Below are positions 1-7,370 of a DNA stretch of 64,000 nt, in pieces (position 1 is the stretch's first letter; every line of letters starts with the position of its first letter). Source of the DNA: Sva-07 sp963793335 (lineage in GTDB: Bacteria; Actinomycetota; Acidimicrobiia; Acidimicrobiales; Ilumatobacteraceae). Made by a program: the position numbers and the translations under genes. The stretch lies in contig CAWBZS010000009.1 of the NCBI GenBank assembly GCA_963793335.1, positions 1 to 64,000 on the forward strand, in the 5' to 3' direction. Under the pieces are notes generated by a model that searched no databases, was not told the origin of the DNA, and was given only the letters and a program-made list of their open reading frames with translations.

Positions 1-279
1 GGGTGATTCGCGGTATCACCCTCCGCTTCCATCGCTCCCCTATCGTGAACTCCGGCCGACGCCCGCAAGCACGCGTCCCAGCGATTCGTTCAGCTCTGGT
101 GTCCTCTCGAGCCGCGAGACGAGAACGCGGCGACGACGAACCACCCACGATCGAGGTTGCCCTTCGACGAGCCGAAAAGGAACTCCAGCGAGAGCAGGTC
201 CGCGCCAACTGGATCAGCGAACACGACGACCGGTTGGAACTCGATCGCCGTTCGAAGTACATAACACCTGGTAGATCGG
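1..279. other. Gene-poor stretch before the tRNA
   Basis: No convincing gene is visible here. A frame on the plus strand runs from base 3 to 320, but it ends by reading through the antisense of the tRNA, which gives the familiar spurious tail GLEPPTSSL. Its third-position GC is also mixed, unlike neighbouring genes. The minus-strand frame over 90-416 crosses the tRNA as well. The interval could be the remnant or end of a gene that begins outside the window. Confidence 0.4.
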
Positions 280-353
280 TGGGCGCAGAGGGACTCGAAC
301 CCCCGACATCTTCCTTGTAAGGGAAGCGCTCTAGCCAACTGAGCTATGCGCCC
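280..353 (-). tRNA. tRNA-Val (anticodon UAC)
   Basis: Read on the minus strand, the sequence folds as a canonical cloverleaf. The acceptor arm GGGCGCA pairs with TGCGCCC. The D-arm contains AGCTCAGTTGG, the anticodon stem is CTTCC/GGAAG and the T-arm contains GGTTCGAGTCC. The seven-base loop CTTACAA places TAC at positions 34-36, which reads GUA (valine). The discriminator is A at 280 and no CCA is encoded. A TAGCCT hexamer on the minus strand (369-364) lies ten bases before the 5' end and is a plausible -10 box, overlapping the end of the upstream small membrane protein gene. Confidence 0.95.
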
Positions 354-366
354 GAACGGTCCGAGG

Positions 367-639
367 CTAGCGGCGGCTCTGCGTGCCAGCGCCGAACCAA
401 CTGGCGAGGTCGGCAATGAAGCCGAACACCACGAAGACCCAACCGAACCCGTTGATCGGATCGCCCCATGCGTTCATCACCGAATACGCAACCGTGGTGA
501 ACGGCAGGAACACCCATCCGGCAAAGCCGACCCAAAAGCTGTCGAACGCCTCGGCGTTCCAGTTCGAGAACAACTGCACGAGCACCAAGGCAAACCGTGG
601 GAAGGCCGCTCCAAGGAACAACACGAAACAACCGCACAT
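367..639 (-). CDS. Small hydrophobic membrane protein, unknown function
   Basis: This 90-residue protein has three hydrophobic stretches, roughly residues 3-24, 35-55 and 64-82, so it is probably a small integral membrane protein. The middle part contains FWVGFAGWVFLPFTT and the last part contains GFGWVFVVFGFIADL, typical of conserved short actinobacterial membrane proteins with no assigned role. The start is favoured by a minus-strand TAGGGT hexamer (654-649) nine bases upstream, which would give a leaderless mRNA. It sits directly upstream of tRNA-Val on the same strand. I cannot name a function. Confidence 0.7.
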   Translation of the reverse strand: MCGCFVLFLGAAFPRFALVLVQLFSNWNAEAFDSFWVGFAGWVFLPFTTVAYSVMNAWGDPINGFGWVFVVFGFIADLASWFGAGTQSRR

Positions 640-731
640 GCGTTGTGGACCCTAGACGCCCATCGGCCGTGCCAGGGCCCACGTTGCGCTCGACGCAGGA
701 TTCACCGGCGCGTGCGCTCCACACTGGAACC

Positions 732-1310
732 GTGACGACACACCACGACGAACACCTCGCCTCGGCTCCGCGACTCTCGGGGCCGATCCTCGAAGTGCCC
801 CTGGCACCATCACAGCCACCACCTGGCTTCGTCACCTCCGTCTACGAGCATGACTGGCAGATCGAACGTCCACGATCCGACGTCTGGGCATGGCTCTGCG
901 ACCCGTCGACGTTCACCGACGGGCAGATCCCGCCCTTCCGAGTCGAGTTCCTGACCAACGCACAGGGCGACACCGGATTCACCGAGGGCGTCTACAACGC
1001 TCATGTCGGTCCCCTGATGTCGTTCTCCGGTGTGCTCGGCACGATCGAGGCAGAGCGCTACCGCGACCTGCAGTACTGCTATGGCAGCTACGCAGTGAGC
1101 CATGCGCTCTTTCGCCCGACCCGCCTCCAGTTCTGGCTCGATGACGCACCGGGCTCGACCCCGGATCGTCCGGTGACGTTGCTCCATCTGCGGCTCGACA
1201 CCTACGTCCGGGCGAGCGCCACGGGCCTCTGGAACCGCGCGATGAGCGTGTTCTGGAGGCGGTTCGGTTCGTGGTGCGAGCGGGCGATCCCGAACAACTG
1301 GCTCCGCTAG
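732..1310 (+). CDS. SRPBCC/START-like ligand-binding protein
   Basis: The 192-residue product, read from the GTG at 732, resembles the SRPBCC (polyketide cyclase/START) fold. It has a segment of the type seen at the start of such domains (YEHDWQIERPRSDVWAWLCD, about residues 33-52) and later alternating strands (GVYNAHVGPLMSFSGVLGTI). It ends in a long amphipathic helix (LWNRAMSVFWRRFGSWCERA), as expected for this fold. These proteins bind hydrophobic ligands or act as cyclases and dehydratases; the ligand here is unknown. An earlier in-frame ATG at 597 is possible but would overlap the divergent membrane-protein gene. No transmembrane segment is seen. Confidence 0.65.
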   Translation: MTTHHDEHLASAPRLSGPILEVPLAPSQPPPGFVTSVYEHDWQIERPRSDVWAWLCDPSTFTDGQIPPFRVEFLTNAQGDTGFTEGVYNAHVGPLMSFSGVLGTIEAERYRDLQYCYGSYAVSHALFRPTRLQFWLDDAPGSTPDRPVTLLHLRLDTYVRASATGLWNRAMSVFWRRFGSWCERAIPNNWLR

Positions 1311-1331
1311 ACCATCACCGCTCGGCCCCCA

Positions 1332-2342
1332 TCACGGCGCGACAACAGCGTTGTCGCAGGAGCCACCGGCGAGCACTGTCGACACGTTCGCCAATGTGGT
1401 CTCCGCAATGGCATTCAGGGCCTCGTGTGTGAGGAAGGCCTGGTGCGCCGTGATCAGCACGTTCGGATAGGTGAGCAGGCGGGCGAAGTTGTCGTCATCG
1501 AGAATCTCGTCGCTGCGGTCTTCGAAGAACAGGTCCCCCTCCTCCTCGTAGACGTCGAGCGCCATCGATCCGATGCGACCCGACTTGAGCCCGGCGAGTG
1601 CCGCCTCGGTGTCGACCAGCGCTCCCCGTCCGGTGTTGACCAGCATCACTCCGGGCTTCATCGAGGCGACGGTCGTCGCATCGACAAGATGGTGGGTGTG
1701 CTCGTTGAGCGGACAGTTCAACGTCACGATGTCCGCAACTTGGAACGCAGTGTCGAGGTCCACGTACCGCACACCGAGCTCGACGAGTGGTTCGTTGACC
1801 ACTGGGTCGAAGGCGACCACCTCGCATCGGAGATGCCACAGGAGACGAGCCACGATCGCCCCGATCTGGCCCGTGCCGATGACCGCTGCGGTCTTGCCCG
1901 CCATGTCGAACCCAACGAGACCATCCAGCGAGAAGTTGCGGTCCCGGACCCGGTTGTGGGCTCGATGGATCTTGCGATTCAACGTGAGCATCAGGGCCAG
2001 GGTGTGTTCGGCCACTGCATTCGGTGAATACGCCGGCACACGAACGACCGTGATGCCGACACGTTCGGCGGCCTCGAGGTCGACGTTGTTGAACCCCGCG
2101 CAGCGAAGCGCAACACACTTGGTGCCCGACTCGGCCAGCGCCTCGAGCACCGGTGCGGACAGGTCGTCGTTGACGAACGCACACACGACGTCGGCGTCCA
2201 CCGCGTAGCCGGCTGTCCAGCGATTGAGCCGTGCTTCGTGGTACTGGATCTCGATGACGTCATCCTCCGAAGCGCCCGCGTTGGCCGCATCGAACGAGCG
2301 TCGGTCGTAGGGCTTCGCCGAGAACATCGCGATCGTCGTCAT
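1332..2342 (-). CDS. ldhA: D-lactate dehydrogenase (2-hydroxyacid dehydrogenase)
   Basis: This 336-residue enzyme reduces pyruvate to D-lactate with NADH in the cytoplasm. It closely follows the E. coli LdhA pattern: FVNDD (57-61), the block ALRCAGFNNVDLEAA (78-92), the nucleotide-binding GTGQIG (156-161), NTGRGALVD with the substrate-binding Arg near 239, VYEEEGDLFFED with the acid Glu near 266-268, and ITAHQAFLT with catalytic His300. The start at 2342 is chosen because AAGGATCACC lies just upstream as a ribosome-binding site and the N-terminus aligns with LdhA; the longer frame to 2429 has no family match. It stands alone, convergent with the SRPBCC gene, and suggests fermentative or redox-balancing capacity. 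Confidence 0.9.
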   Translation of the reverse strand: MTTIAMFSAKPYDRRSFDAANAGASEDDVIEIQYHEARLNRWTAGYAVDADVVCAFVNDDLSAPVLEALAESGTKCVALRCAGFNNVDLEAAERVGITVVRVPAYSPNAVAEHTLALMLTLNRKIHRAHNRVRDRNFSLDGLVGFDMAGKTAAVIGTGQIGAIVARLLWHLRCEVVAFDPVVNEPLVELGVRYVDLDTAFQVADIVTLNCPLNEHTHHLVDATTVASMKPGVMLVNTGRGALVDTEAALAGLKSGRIGSMALDVYEEEGDLFFEDRSDEILDDDNFARLLTYPNVLITAHQAFLTHEALNAIAETTLANVSTVLAGGSCDNAVVAP

Positions 2343-2706
2343 GTGGTGATCCTTACCCGGTCGCGGCCAAGACGCAATCACCACACCGGATGCGAGGAGC
2401 GCGCCACGGTGGCGCAACTGTTCACACACGAGAAACGGCGCGGGAACAGAGCGTCCCTACCTTCGGGGGATGGCATTCCACAGCACCCTCGACACCGACC
2501 GCCCCCCGATGAAGCAGACGCCGGTCAAGGCCACGCCGCCCAAGCTCAGCCCGCCACGCCAGACACCGATCAAACCACTGCGCAGCTGAACTCCCGCAAG
2601 CTCCGGCCGTCCGGCTCGCTCCGACGCTCGATGCCGTCGCCGCAGCATGCGAAGATCGGGCCCTGACACAGCCACACACGGGTGGCCACGGCCAGAGGAG
2701 CGATCG
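2343..2706. other. Intergenic region with a candidate micro-gene
   Basis: This gap separates the divergent ldhA and serine hydrolase genes. It contains the ldhA ribosome-binding site, the candidate 39-residue gene at 2470-2589, and about 110 bases before the next start in which I recognise only the ribosome-binding site of the hydrolase (AGAGGAG near 2696). Confidence 0.4.
2470..2589 (+). CDS. Candidate 39-residue basic, proline-rich protein
   Basis: A short frame of 39 codons begins with MAFHSTLDTDRPPMKQ and ends with QTPIKPLRS. Most codons end in G or C, matching the strong third-position GC of real genes in this window. A TACCTT hexamer (2458-2463) lies exactly six bases before the ATG, which is the leaderless arrangement used by many neighbours. 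The product is basic and rich in Pro, Lys and Thr, with no membrane segment and no recognisable domain. It is too short to prove by inspection, and I cannot assign a role. Confidence 0.45.
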   Translation: MAFHSTLDTDRPPMKQTPVKATPPKLSPPRQTPIKPLRS

Positions 2707-3945
2707 ATGAGCAGCAACGTCACCAGCGCACAGGCCGTCGGGATGAGCAACGCACGCTTGGACCGCATTGGGCCGGTCATGGAGTCGTACGTCGCCGAAC
2801 GTGGTGTGGCCGGGATCAGCACGATGGTCAGCCGACGCGGCGAGGTCGTTCACGCAGCGCAGTTCGGCTTCCAGGACACCGAAGCCAACGTCGCAATGGC
2901 ACCCGACACGATCTTTCGCATCTACTCGATGACCAAGCCAGTCGTGTCGACGGCATTGATGCTGCTGCACGAGGAGGGTCGGTTCCAGCTCGAGCACCCC
3001 GTCGCCCAGTACCTGCCGGCGTTCGGCGCGACCAAGGTGTTGGGACCCGACGGACTGGAGGATCAGGCCCGACCGATGGCGATCCGAGACCTCCTGACGC
3101 ACACCAGCGGTCTCACCTACGACTTCATGGCCGACAACCCGGCCGCCGCTGCGTACCGCGACGCCAGGATCATGAACGACGCCACACGCTCGCTCGGGGC
3201 CCTGATCGACGAGCTGGCGACACTCCCCCTCGCCTTCCAACCCGGCACCCGCTGGCACTACAGCGTCGGCATCGACGTGGCGGCCCGCCTCGTCGAACTG
3301 CTGTCCGGCGAATCGCTCGGCGACTTCCTGCAGGCTCGACTGTTCGGGCCCCTCGGGATGCTCGACACCGGGTTCGGCGTGCCCGATGACCAACTCGGGC
3401 GCCTCTCGGCGATGTACGGCCTGCCCGACCTGGTCGGCCGGGACTACTCGGCCGTCGAACTGATGGAGGCGGCGCTCGCTGGGTTCAACGAGCGCATCGA
3501 CGTGTCGGCCACCTACCCCACGGACTCCCCCGACGTGTTCCAGCGAGGCGGGCTCGGGCTGTTCTCGACCACGAGCGACTACATGAAGTTTGCGCAGATG
3601 CTCGCCGCTGGCGGACGTCACGGCACCGACCGTGTGATCGGACGCAAGACACTGGAACTGATGCACACCAACCACCTCCCCACCGAACTGCTCCCGTACG
3701 AGTTGCTCGGCCTTCCGGTGCCGGGCATGGGTTTCGGACTCGGCTCACGGGTGATGGTCGACGTTGCCGCATCCGCCGGCACGGGGTCGGTGGGCGAATA
3801 TGGATGGGCCGGTGCCGCCAAGACCTACTACTGGGTCGATCCTGCCGAGGAACTCGTGGGCGTGTTCATGTCGCAGTACATGACCGGCATGCTGCTCCCC
3901 GAACGCGACTTCCGGTCGCTCGTCTATCAGGCCATCGACGACTGA
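2707..3945 (+). CDS. Beta-lactamase-family serine hydrolase (esterase/peptidase-like)
   Basis: The 412-residue protein belongs to the class C beta-lactamase/penicillin-binding-like superfamily (PF00144). The nucleophile motif SMTK is at residues 74-77 within IFRIYSMTKPVVSTALML, the second motif is a Tyr in WHYSVGIDVAARL near 180, and a GWAGAAKT stretch occurs near the C-terminus. No signal peptide is seen, so it is probably a cytoplasmic esterase of the EstB type and not a true beta-lactamase. The ATG at 2707 is supported by AGAGGAG seven to ten bases upstream. Its last 19 bases overlap the convergent aminotransferase gene. Confidence 0.85.
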   Translation: MSSNVTSAQAVGMSNARLDRIGPVMESYVAERGVAGISTMVSRRGEVVHAAQFGFQDTEANVAMAPDTIFRIYSMTKPVVSTALMLLHEEGRFQLEHPVAQYLPAFGATKVLGPDGLEDQARPMAIRDLLTHTSGLTYDFMADNPAAAAYRDARIMNDATRSLGALIDELATLPLAFQPGTRWHYSVGIDVAARLVELLSGESLGDFLQARLFGPLGMLDTGFGVPDDQLGRLSAMYGLPDLVGRDYSAVELMEAALAGFNERIDVSATYPTDSPDVFQRGGLGLFSTTSDYMKFAQMLAAGGRHGTDRVIGRKTLELMHTNHLPTELLPYELLGLPVPGMGFGLGSRVMVDVAASAGTGSVGEYGWAGAAKTYYWVDPAEELVGVFMSQYMTGMLLPERDFRSLVYQAIDD

Positions 3946-5094
3946 TCGACCGCCACCACGATCGCATCGATCACCCGGTCGAGGATCTGCTCGGACGTCG
4001 CCACGTTGATTCGGGCGAATCCTGCACCGTTGGCCCCGAACTGAGGCCCGCTCGACAACGCAACGCCATACCGTTCGAGCAAGTGTGCCGCCGGGTCGTC
4101 ACCGAGACCCGTCGCACCGAAGTCCAGCCAGCCGAGGTACGTCGCCTGGGGCGTCTCGAAGCGCACCGCTGGCGCATCGGCGGCCAGGCGGCGCTCGAGT
4201 TGCTCGAATCTCGCCCGGATCGTGCGCCGAGCCGCCTCGAGCCAGTCGTCGCAGACGGTCCACGCCGTGATCGAGCCGACGACTCCGAGCGTGCTCGGCG
4301 AACCGTGCAGATGGCCCGGCATCGTGGCCAGCTGCTCCAGTAGTGGCGCGTGATCGATGTGTGCAACAGCCGTGCGGAGCCCAGCCAGGTTGAACGTCTT
4401 GCTCGCAGAGCCGAGGGTGACCAGACGACCTCGGAATCGCTCGTCGGCGATCGCGAGCGGGCGATGCACTAGCCCCGGGATGAACCAGCTCGCCCCAGAT
4501 CTCGTCGGTGATCACGAGCAGGTCGTGGCGATCTGCGACATCGGCGACCGCGGCGATTTCCTCGTCGTCGAACACGCGACCAGTCGGATTGTGGGGATTG
4601 CAGAACAGGATCACCTTCGTGGTGGCATCGATTGCTGCCTCGAGACGATCCGGCGAGATCCGCCAACCGTTGGAGTCGAGCGGCACGTCGACTCGCCGCC
4701 GGCCGCTGTCGGCGATCGCATCGAGGAACGGGTAGTAGATCGGCGTGAACACCACGACCCCGTCGCCACGATCCGTGGTGTTCCACAACGCCACTTCGAG
4801 TGCGTGCAAGGCGCTGGTGAACGCCCGCAATCCCGCAACGTCGGGGCGCCACCCATGCCGACGGTGCTGCCAGTTCGCATACGGCTCGAACAGCTCCCCG
4901 GAAAACGGTCCGTAGCCCAGGTCGCCCCGCTTCGCATGACCCGCAATCGCATCGAGTACCGCCTGGGGTGGGTCGAAGTCCATGTCGGCCACCCACGCCG
5001 GCGTGACCGACGGGCCGTGCCTGGTCCACTTCACACCGACTCGCGCTCGACATCGTTGCTCGTCGACCGTCAGCAGGCCATCGGGGTCGATCAT
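3927..5094 (-). pseudogene. PatB/MalY-type PLP aminotransferase (cystathionine beta-lyase-like), frameshifted
   Basis: Two overlapping minus-strand frames together encode one complete fold-type I PLP enzyme of the PatB/MalY group, which cleaves C-S bonds of cystathionine-like substrates. The first frame covers WVADMDFDPP, GYGPFSG, FTPIYYPF, CNPHNPTGRVF and ITDEIWGELVHPG. The second resumes with HRPLAIADE and carries the PLP lysine in LGSASKTFNLAGLR. The break is at about 4470-4478, in a CCCGGGG run on the coding strand; removing one G joins HPG to LVHRPLAI. The start at 5094 follows a TACCGT hexamer by six bases. As sequenced, the gene gives a truncated product; a consensus error is the simplest explanation. 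Confidence 0.8.
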
Positions 5095-5170
5095 CGCATC
5101 ACGGTAGTTCGCTGTGGAACGGCACATCGGACACGGTGATCGGGAGGTGAGGAGCCCTCCCGGTTCCCCG

Positions 5171-5223
5171 CCGTTCTCGTGAACTCGTGTCGGAATAGTT
5201 CCGACACGAGTTCACGAGAACGG
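5171..5223. terminator. Perfect 25-bp inverted repeat with 3-base loop
   Basis: Bases 5171-5195 are the exact reverse complement of 5199-5223, separated by TAG. The hairpin lies between the stop of nth and the promoter of the aminotransferase, so it most likely ends nth transcription. A TTTT tract follows at 5224-5227 on the plus strand only, so it is not a textbook T-tailed terminator for the minus-strand gene. The arm length and perfection are remarkable; recombination hotspot or repeat-family membership are alternatives. Confidence 0.75.
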
Positions 5224-5237
5224 TTTTGGGGGCGGGG

Positions 5238-5885
5238 TCAGCGCATGGATTCGTCGCGGATGCGCTTCTTGCTGGCGGCCCAGCTGCAGATCGGGCACGT
5301 GGCCAGGTCGTGGCGGCGCGCCGGGCAGTACTCGCGGCCGAAGAAGATGATCTGCAGGTGGCGGTCGTTCCAGGTCTCGATCGGGAACACCGCCTTCAGG
5401 TCGGCCTCGGTGCGCTCGACGGTGGTGCCGTTCGACAGTCCCCACCGCTCGGCCAGGCGGTGCACGTGAGTGTCGACGGCGAATGCCGGAACACCGAAGG
5501 CCTGCGACATCACGACGCTCGCCGTCTTGTGGCCGATGCCCGGCAACGACTCGAGGAACGTCCAGTCACCGATGACCTCGCCTCCTGCGTCGACGATCAT
5601 GTTGGCAGCCAACCAGAGGTTCCTCGCCTTGGTCGGCGCCAAACCGACCTCGCGAATCAACGCCAGGATCTGATCGGGATCGAGCGCTGCCATCTGCTGT
5701 GGCGTGCCGGCGACGTCGAACAGGGCCGGGGTGATCTGGTTGACCTTCTTGTCGGTGGTCTGCGCCGACAGCGCCACGGCAACCAGCAGCGTGTACGCGT
5801 CGGTGTGGTCGAGCGGGATCGGCGTCTCCGGATACAGCTCGTCGAGGATCTCGCCGATTCGTTCGGCCTTCTCTGCCCGTTTCAT
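5238..5885 (-). CDS. nth: Endonuclease III (DNA glycosylase/AP lyase)
   Basis: This 215-residue base-excision repair enzyme removes oxidised pyrimidines and nicks abasic sites. The helix-hairpin-helix LPGIGHKTASVV carries the catalytic Lys120, and AVDTHVHRL carries Asp138, both at the E. coli positions. The iron-sulfur loop is unusual: Cys187, Cys197 and Cys200 (spacing C-x9-C-x2-C) are present, but the usual fourth cysteine is missing and the tail is SWAASKKRIRDESMR. The 4Fe-4S cluster may therefore be absent or differently ligated. A TAGCGT hexamer (5897-5892) six bases before the ATG indicates a leaderless transcript. A long hairpin follows the stop. Confidence 0.92.
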   Translation of the reverse strand: MKRAEKAERIGEILDELYPETPIPLDHTDAYTLLVAVALSAQTTDKKVNQITPALFDVAGTPQQMAALDPDQILALIREVGLAPTKARNLWLAANMIVDAGGEVIGDWTFLESLPGIGHKTASVVMSQAFGVPAFAVDTHVHRLAERWGLSNGTTVERTEADLKAVFPIETWNDRHLQIIFFGREYCPARRHDLATCPICSWAASKKRIRDESMR

Positions 5886-5919
5886 CCCGGCACGCTACGG
5901 GTGTCGAGACCGCGATGGG

Positions 5920-6561
5920 TCAGTGCAGCAGTCGCCCGTCGAGCAGGTGCAGCACACGATCGACCCGATCGAGAAGACGCTCGTCATGGGTGGCAACCAG
6001 GACGGCTCCACCGTTTCGGGCCACGCCCACCAGGCGCTCCATCACATCGTCCGCATGGCGCTCGTCCTGGTGCGCGGTTGGTTCGTCTGCGACCAGGAAT
6101 GTTGGAGCGCAGACCACCGCTCGGGCAACCGCCACCCGTTGCTGCTCCCCCACGGACAACTCCACCGGGAGACGACCGCCGAGCTCGTCCAGGTCGAGGT
6201 CCTCGAACAGCTGGCGCTGAGCGAGGCCCCTCGAACCGCTCAGTCGAACTGCCAGCGCAACGTTCTGCGCTGCGGTCAGCTCTGGAATCAACCCGAGTTC
6301 CTGCGGCACCACGGCCAACTCACTCCATCCACGTGCATGGGCGGCCGCCCGCTCGACCACTCCTGTGTCCGGCTGCTCCCAGCCGGCGAGCAGGTTGAGC
6401 AGCGTGGTCTTTCCAGAGCCAGAGGGACCTGCGAGACCGACGACTTCCCCGACAGCGACCTCGAGCGACACCTCGTCGACGGCGTTCACCCGACCGGCGG
6501 GTGTGGCGAACCAGCGCGACGCCGCGCGAAGAGCGATCACCGGCTCGGTCGAGTCGTTCAT
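5920..6561 (-). CDS. ABC transporter ATP-binding protein (MacB/LolD-like)
   Basis: The 213-residue ATPase has Walker A GPSGSGKT (45-52), a signature-like LSVGEQQR in place of LSGGQ, Walker B FLVADEPT and the switch His in VATHDERLL. It is the last gene of a three-gene unit and its ATG overlaps the stop of the preceding ATPase by four bases. With that ATPase and the large FtsX-type permease upstream it probably forms a MacB/LolCDE-type machine that moves lipoproteins or hydrophobic compounds or performs mechanotransmission, and is not an importer (no binding protein is present). The substrate is unknown. Confidence 0.88.
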   Translation of the reverse strand: MNDSTEPVIALRAASRWFATPAGRVNAVDEVSLEVAVGEVVGLAGPSGSGKTTLLNLLAGWEQPDTGVVERAAAHARGWSELAVVPQELGLIPELTAAQNVALAVRLSGSRGLAQRQLFEDLDLDELGGRLPVELSVGEQQRVAVARAVVCAPTFLVADEPTAHQDERHADDVMERLVGVARNGGAVLVATHDERLLDRVDRVLHLLDGRLLH

Positions 6562-7370
6562 GGTTGCTCGATCTCGATTCGATCGGACTCGGCATTCCAT
6601 CGCAGGCGAACGCGGCCGCCAGGGAAGCGGTCGCGATACTCGGGCGGGAGTTGAAGTCGACCAGATCGGTCGATCACCGACAGCGGGTCGCCTCCGGCGG
6701 CCACCGTGGCAACGGCACCGTCGCGAAGCTCCACCACCTCGTCGACACGTCGGAGCACCCGTTGATCGTGCGTGGCGATGATCGTGGTCATCCCGTTTGC
6801 AGCGAGCAGGTCGATGGCGTCGAGCACGGCGTCGGTATTGATCGAGTCCAGTTGCGCAGTCGGTTCGTCGGCGATGACCAATCGGTGCCCTGCGACCGCC
6901 GCCCGTGCGAACGCCAGGCGTTGACGTTCGCCGCCCGACATCTGTGCCGGTCGCAGTCTCCGCCGGCTGTCGAGGTCGAGGGCCTCCAACCAACGGTTGA
7001 CGAGGTCGACGTCGCCACGGTCGGGCACCATTCGTGCGAGCTGCAACTCGGCTGACAGGTGACTGAACAGGTTGTCGCTCGGCCGCTGGTACACGTGCGA
7101 GATCATCGACGCTCGCGCCGTGGCCCGCCGGCGCTCCGAGAGCCTCCAGAGATCGACCCCGTCGAGCGTGACGACCCCGGCAGTGGGCCGATCGAGCCCA
7201 GCGAGCATCCGCAACAACGACGACTTCCCCGAGCCGGAGGGTCCGACGATCGCCACCGTGGTGCCCTCGTCGAACTGGAGATCGACACCTCGCACGGCCT
7301 GTACCCGACCGGATGCAGTCTCGTAGAGCTTGACCAATTGCTCGCATCGCAGCAGCACATCAGCCCCCAT
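6558..7370 (-). CDS. ABC transporter ATP-binding protein (MacB/LolD-like)
   Basis: The 270-residue ATPase contains Walker A GPSGSGKS (43-50), Q-loop VYQRPSDNLF, signature MSGGERQR, Walker B LVIADEPT and the switch His in IATHDQRVL. After the ATPase core a tail of about 40 residues (from GGDPLSVIDRSGRLQL) looks like a small strand-rich extension found on some actinobacterial MacB-like ATPases. It overlaps the permease stop by 11 bases upstream and the next ATPase by 4 bases, so all three are translationally coupled. A second, different ATPase for one permease suggests a heterodimeric nucleotide-binding pair. Confidence 0.88.
   Translation of the reverse strand: MGADVLLRCEQLVKLYETASGRVQAVRGVDLQFDEGTTVAIVGPSGSGKSSLLRMLAGLDRPTAGVVTLDGVDLWRLSERRRATARASMISHVYQRPSDNLFSHLSAELQLARMVPDRGDVDLVNRWLEALDLDSRRRLRPAQMSGGERQRLAFARAAVAGHRLVIADEPTAQLDSINTDAVLDAIDLLAANGMTTIIATHDQRVLRRVDEVVELRDGAVATVAAGGDPLSVIDRSGRLQLPPEYRDRFPGGRVRLRWNAESDRIEIEQP

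Noticed and set aside
3..320. 105-codon open frame on the plus strand
   Set aside because: It ends inside the antisense of tRNA-Val and carries the well-known spurious tail GLEPPTSSL; base use is not gene-like.
3927..5094. Programmed ribosomal frameshifting in the aminotransferase gene
   Set aside because: No slippery heptamer with a following pseudoknot is visible, and three other genes show similar single-base breaks, so error is simpler.
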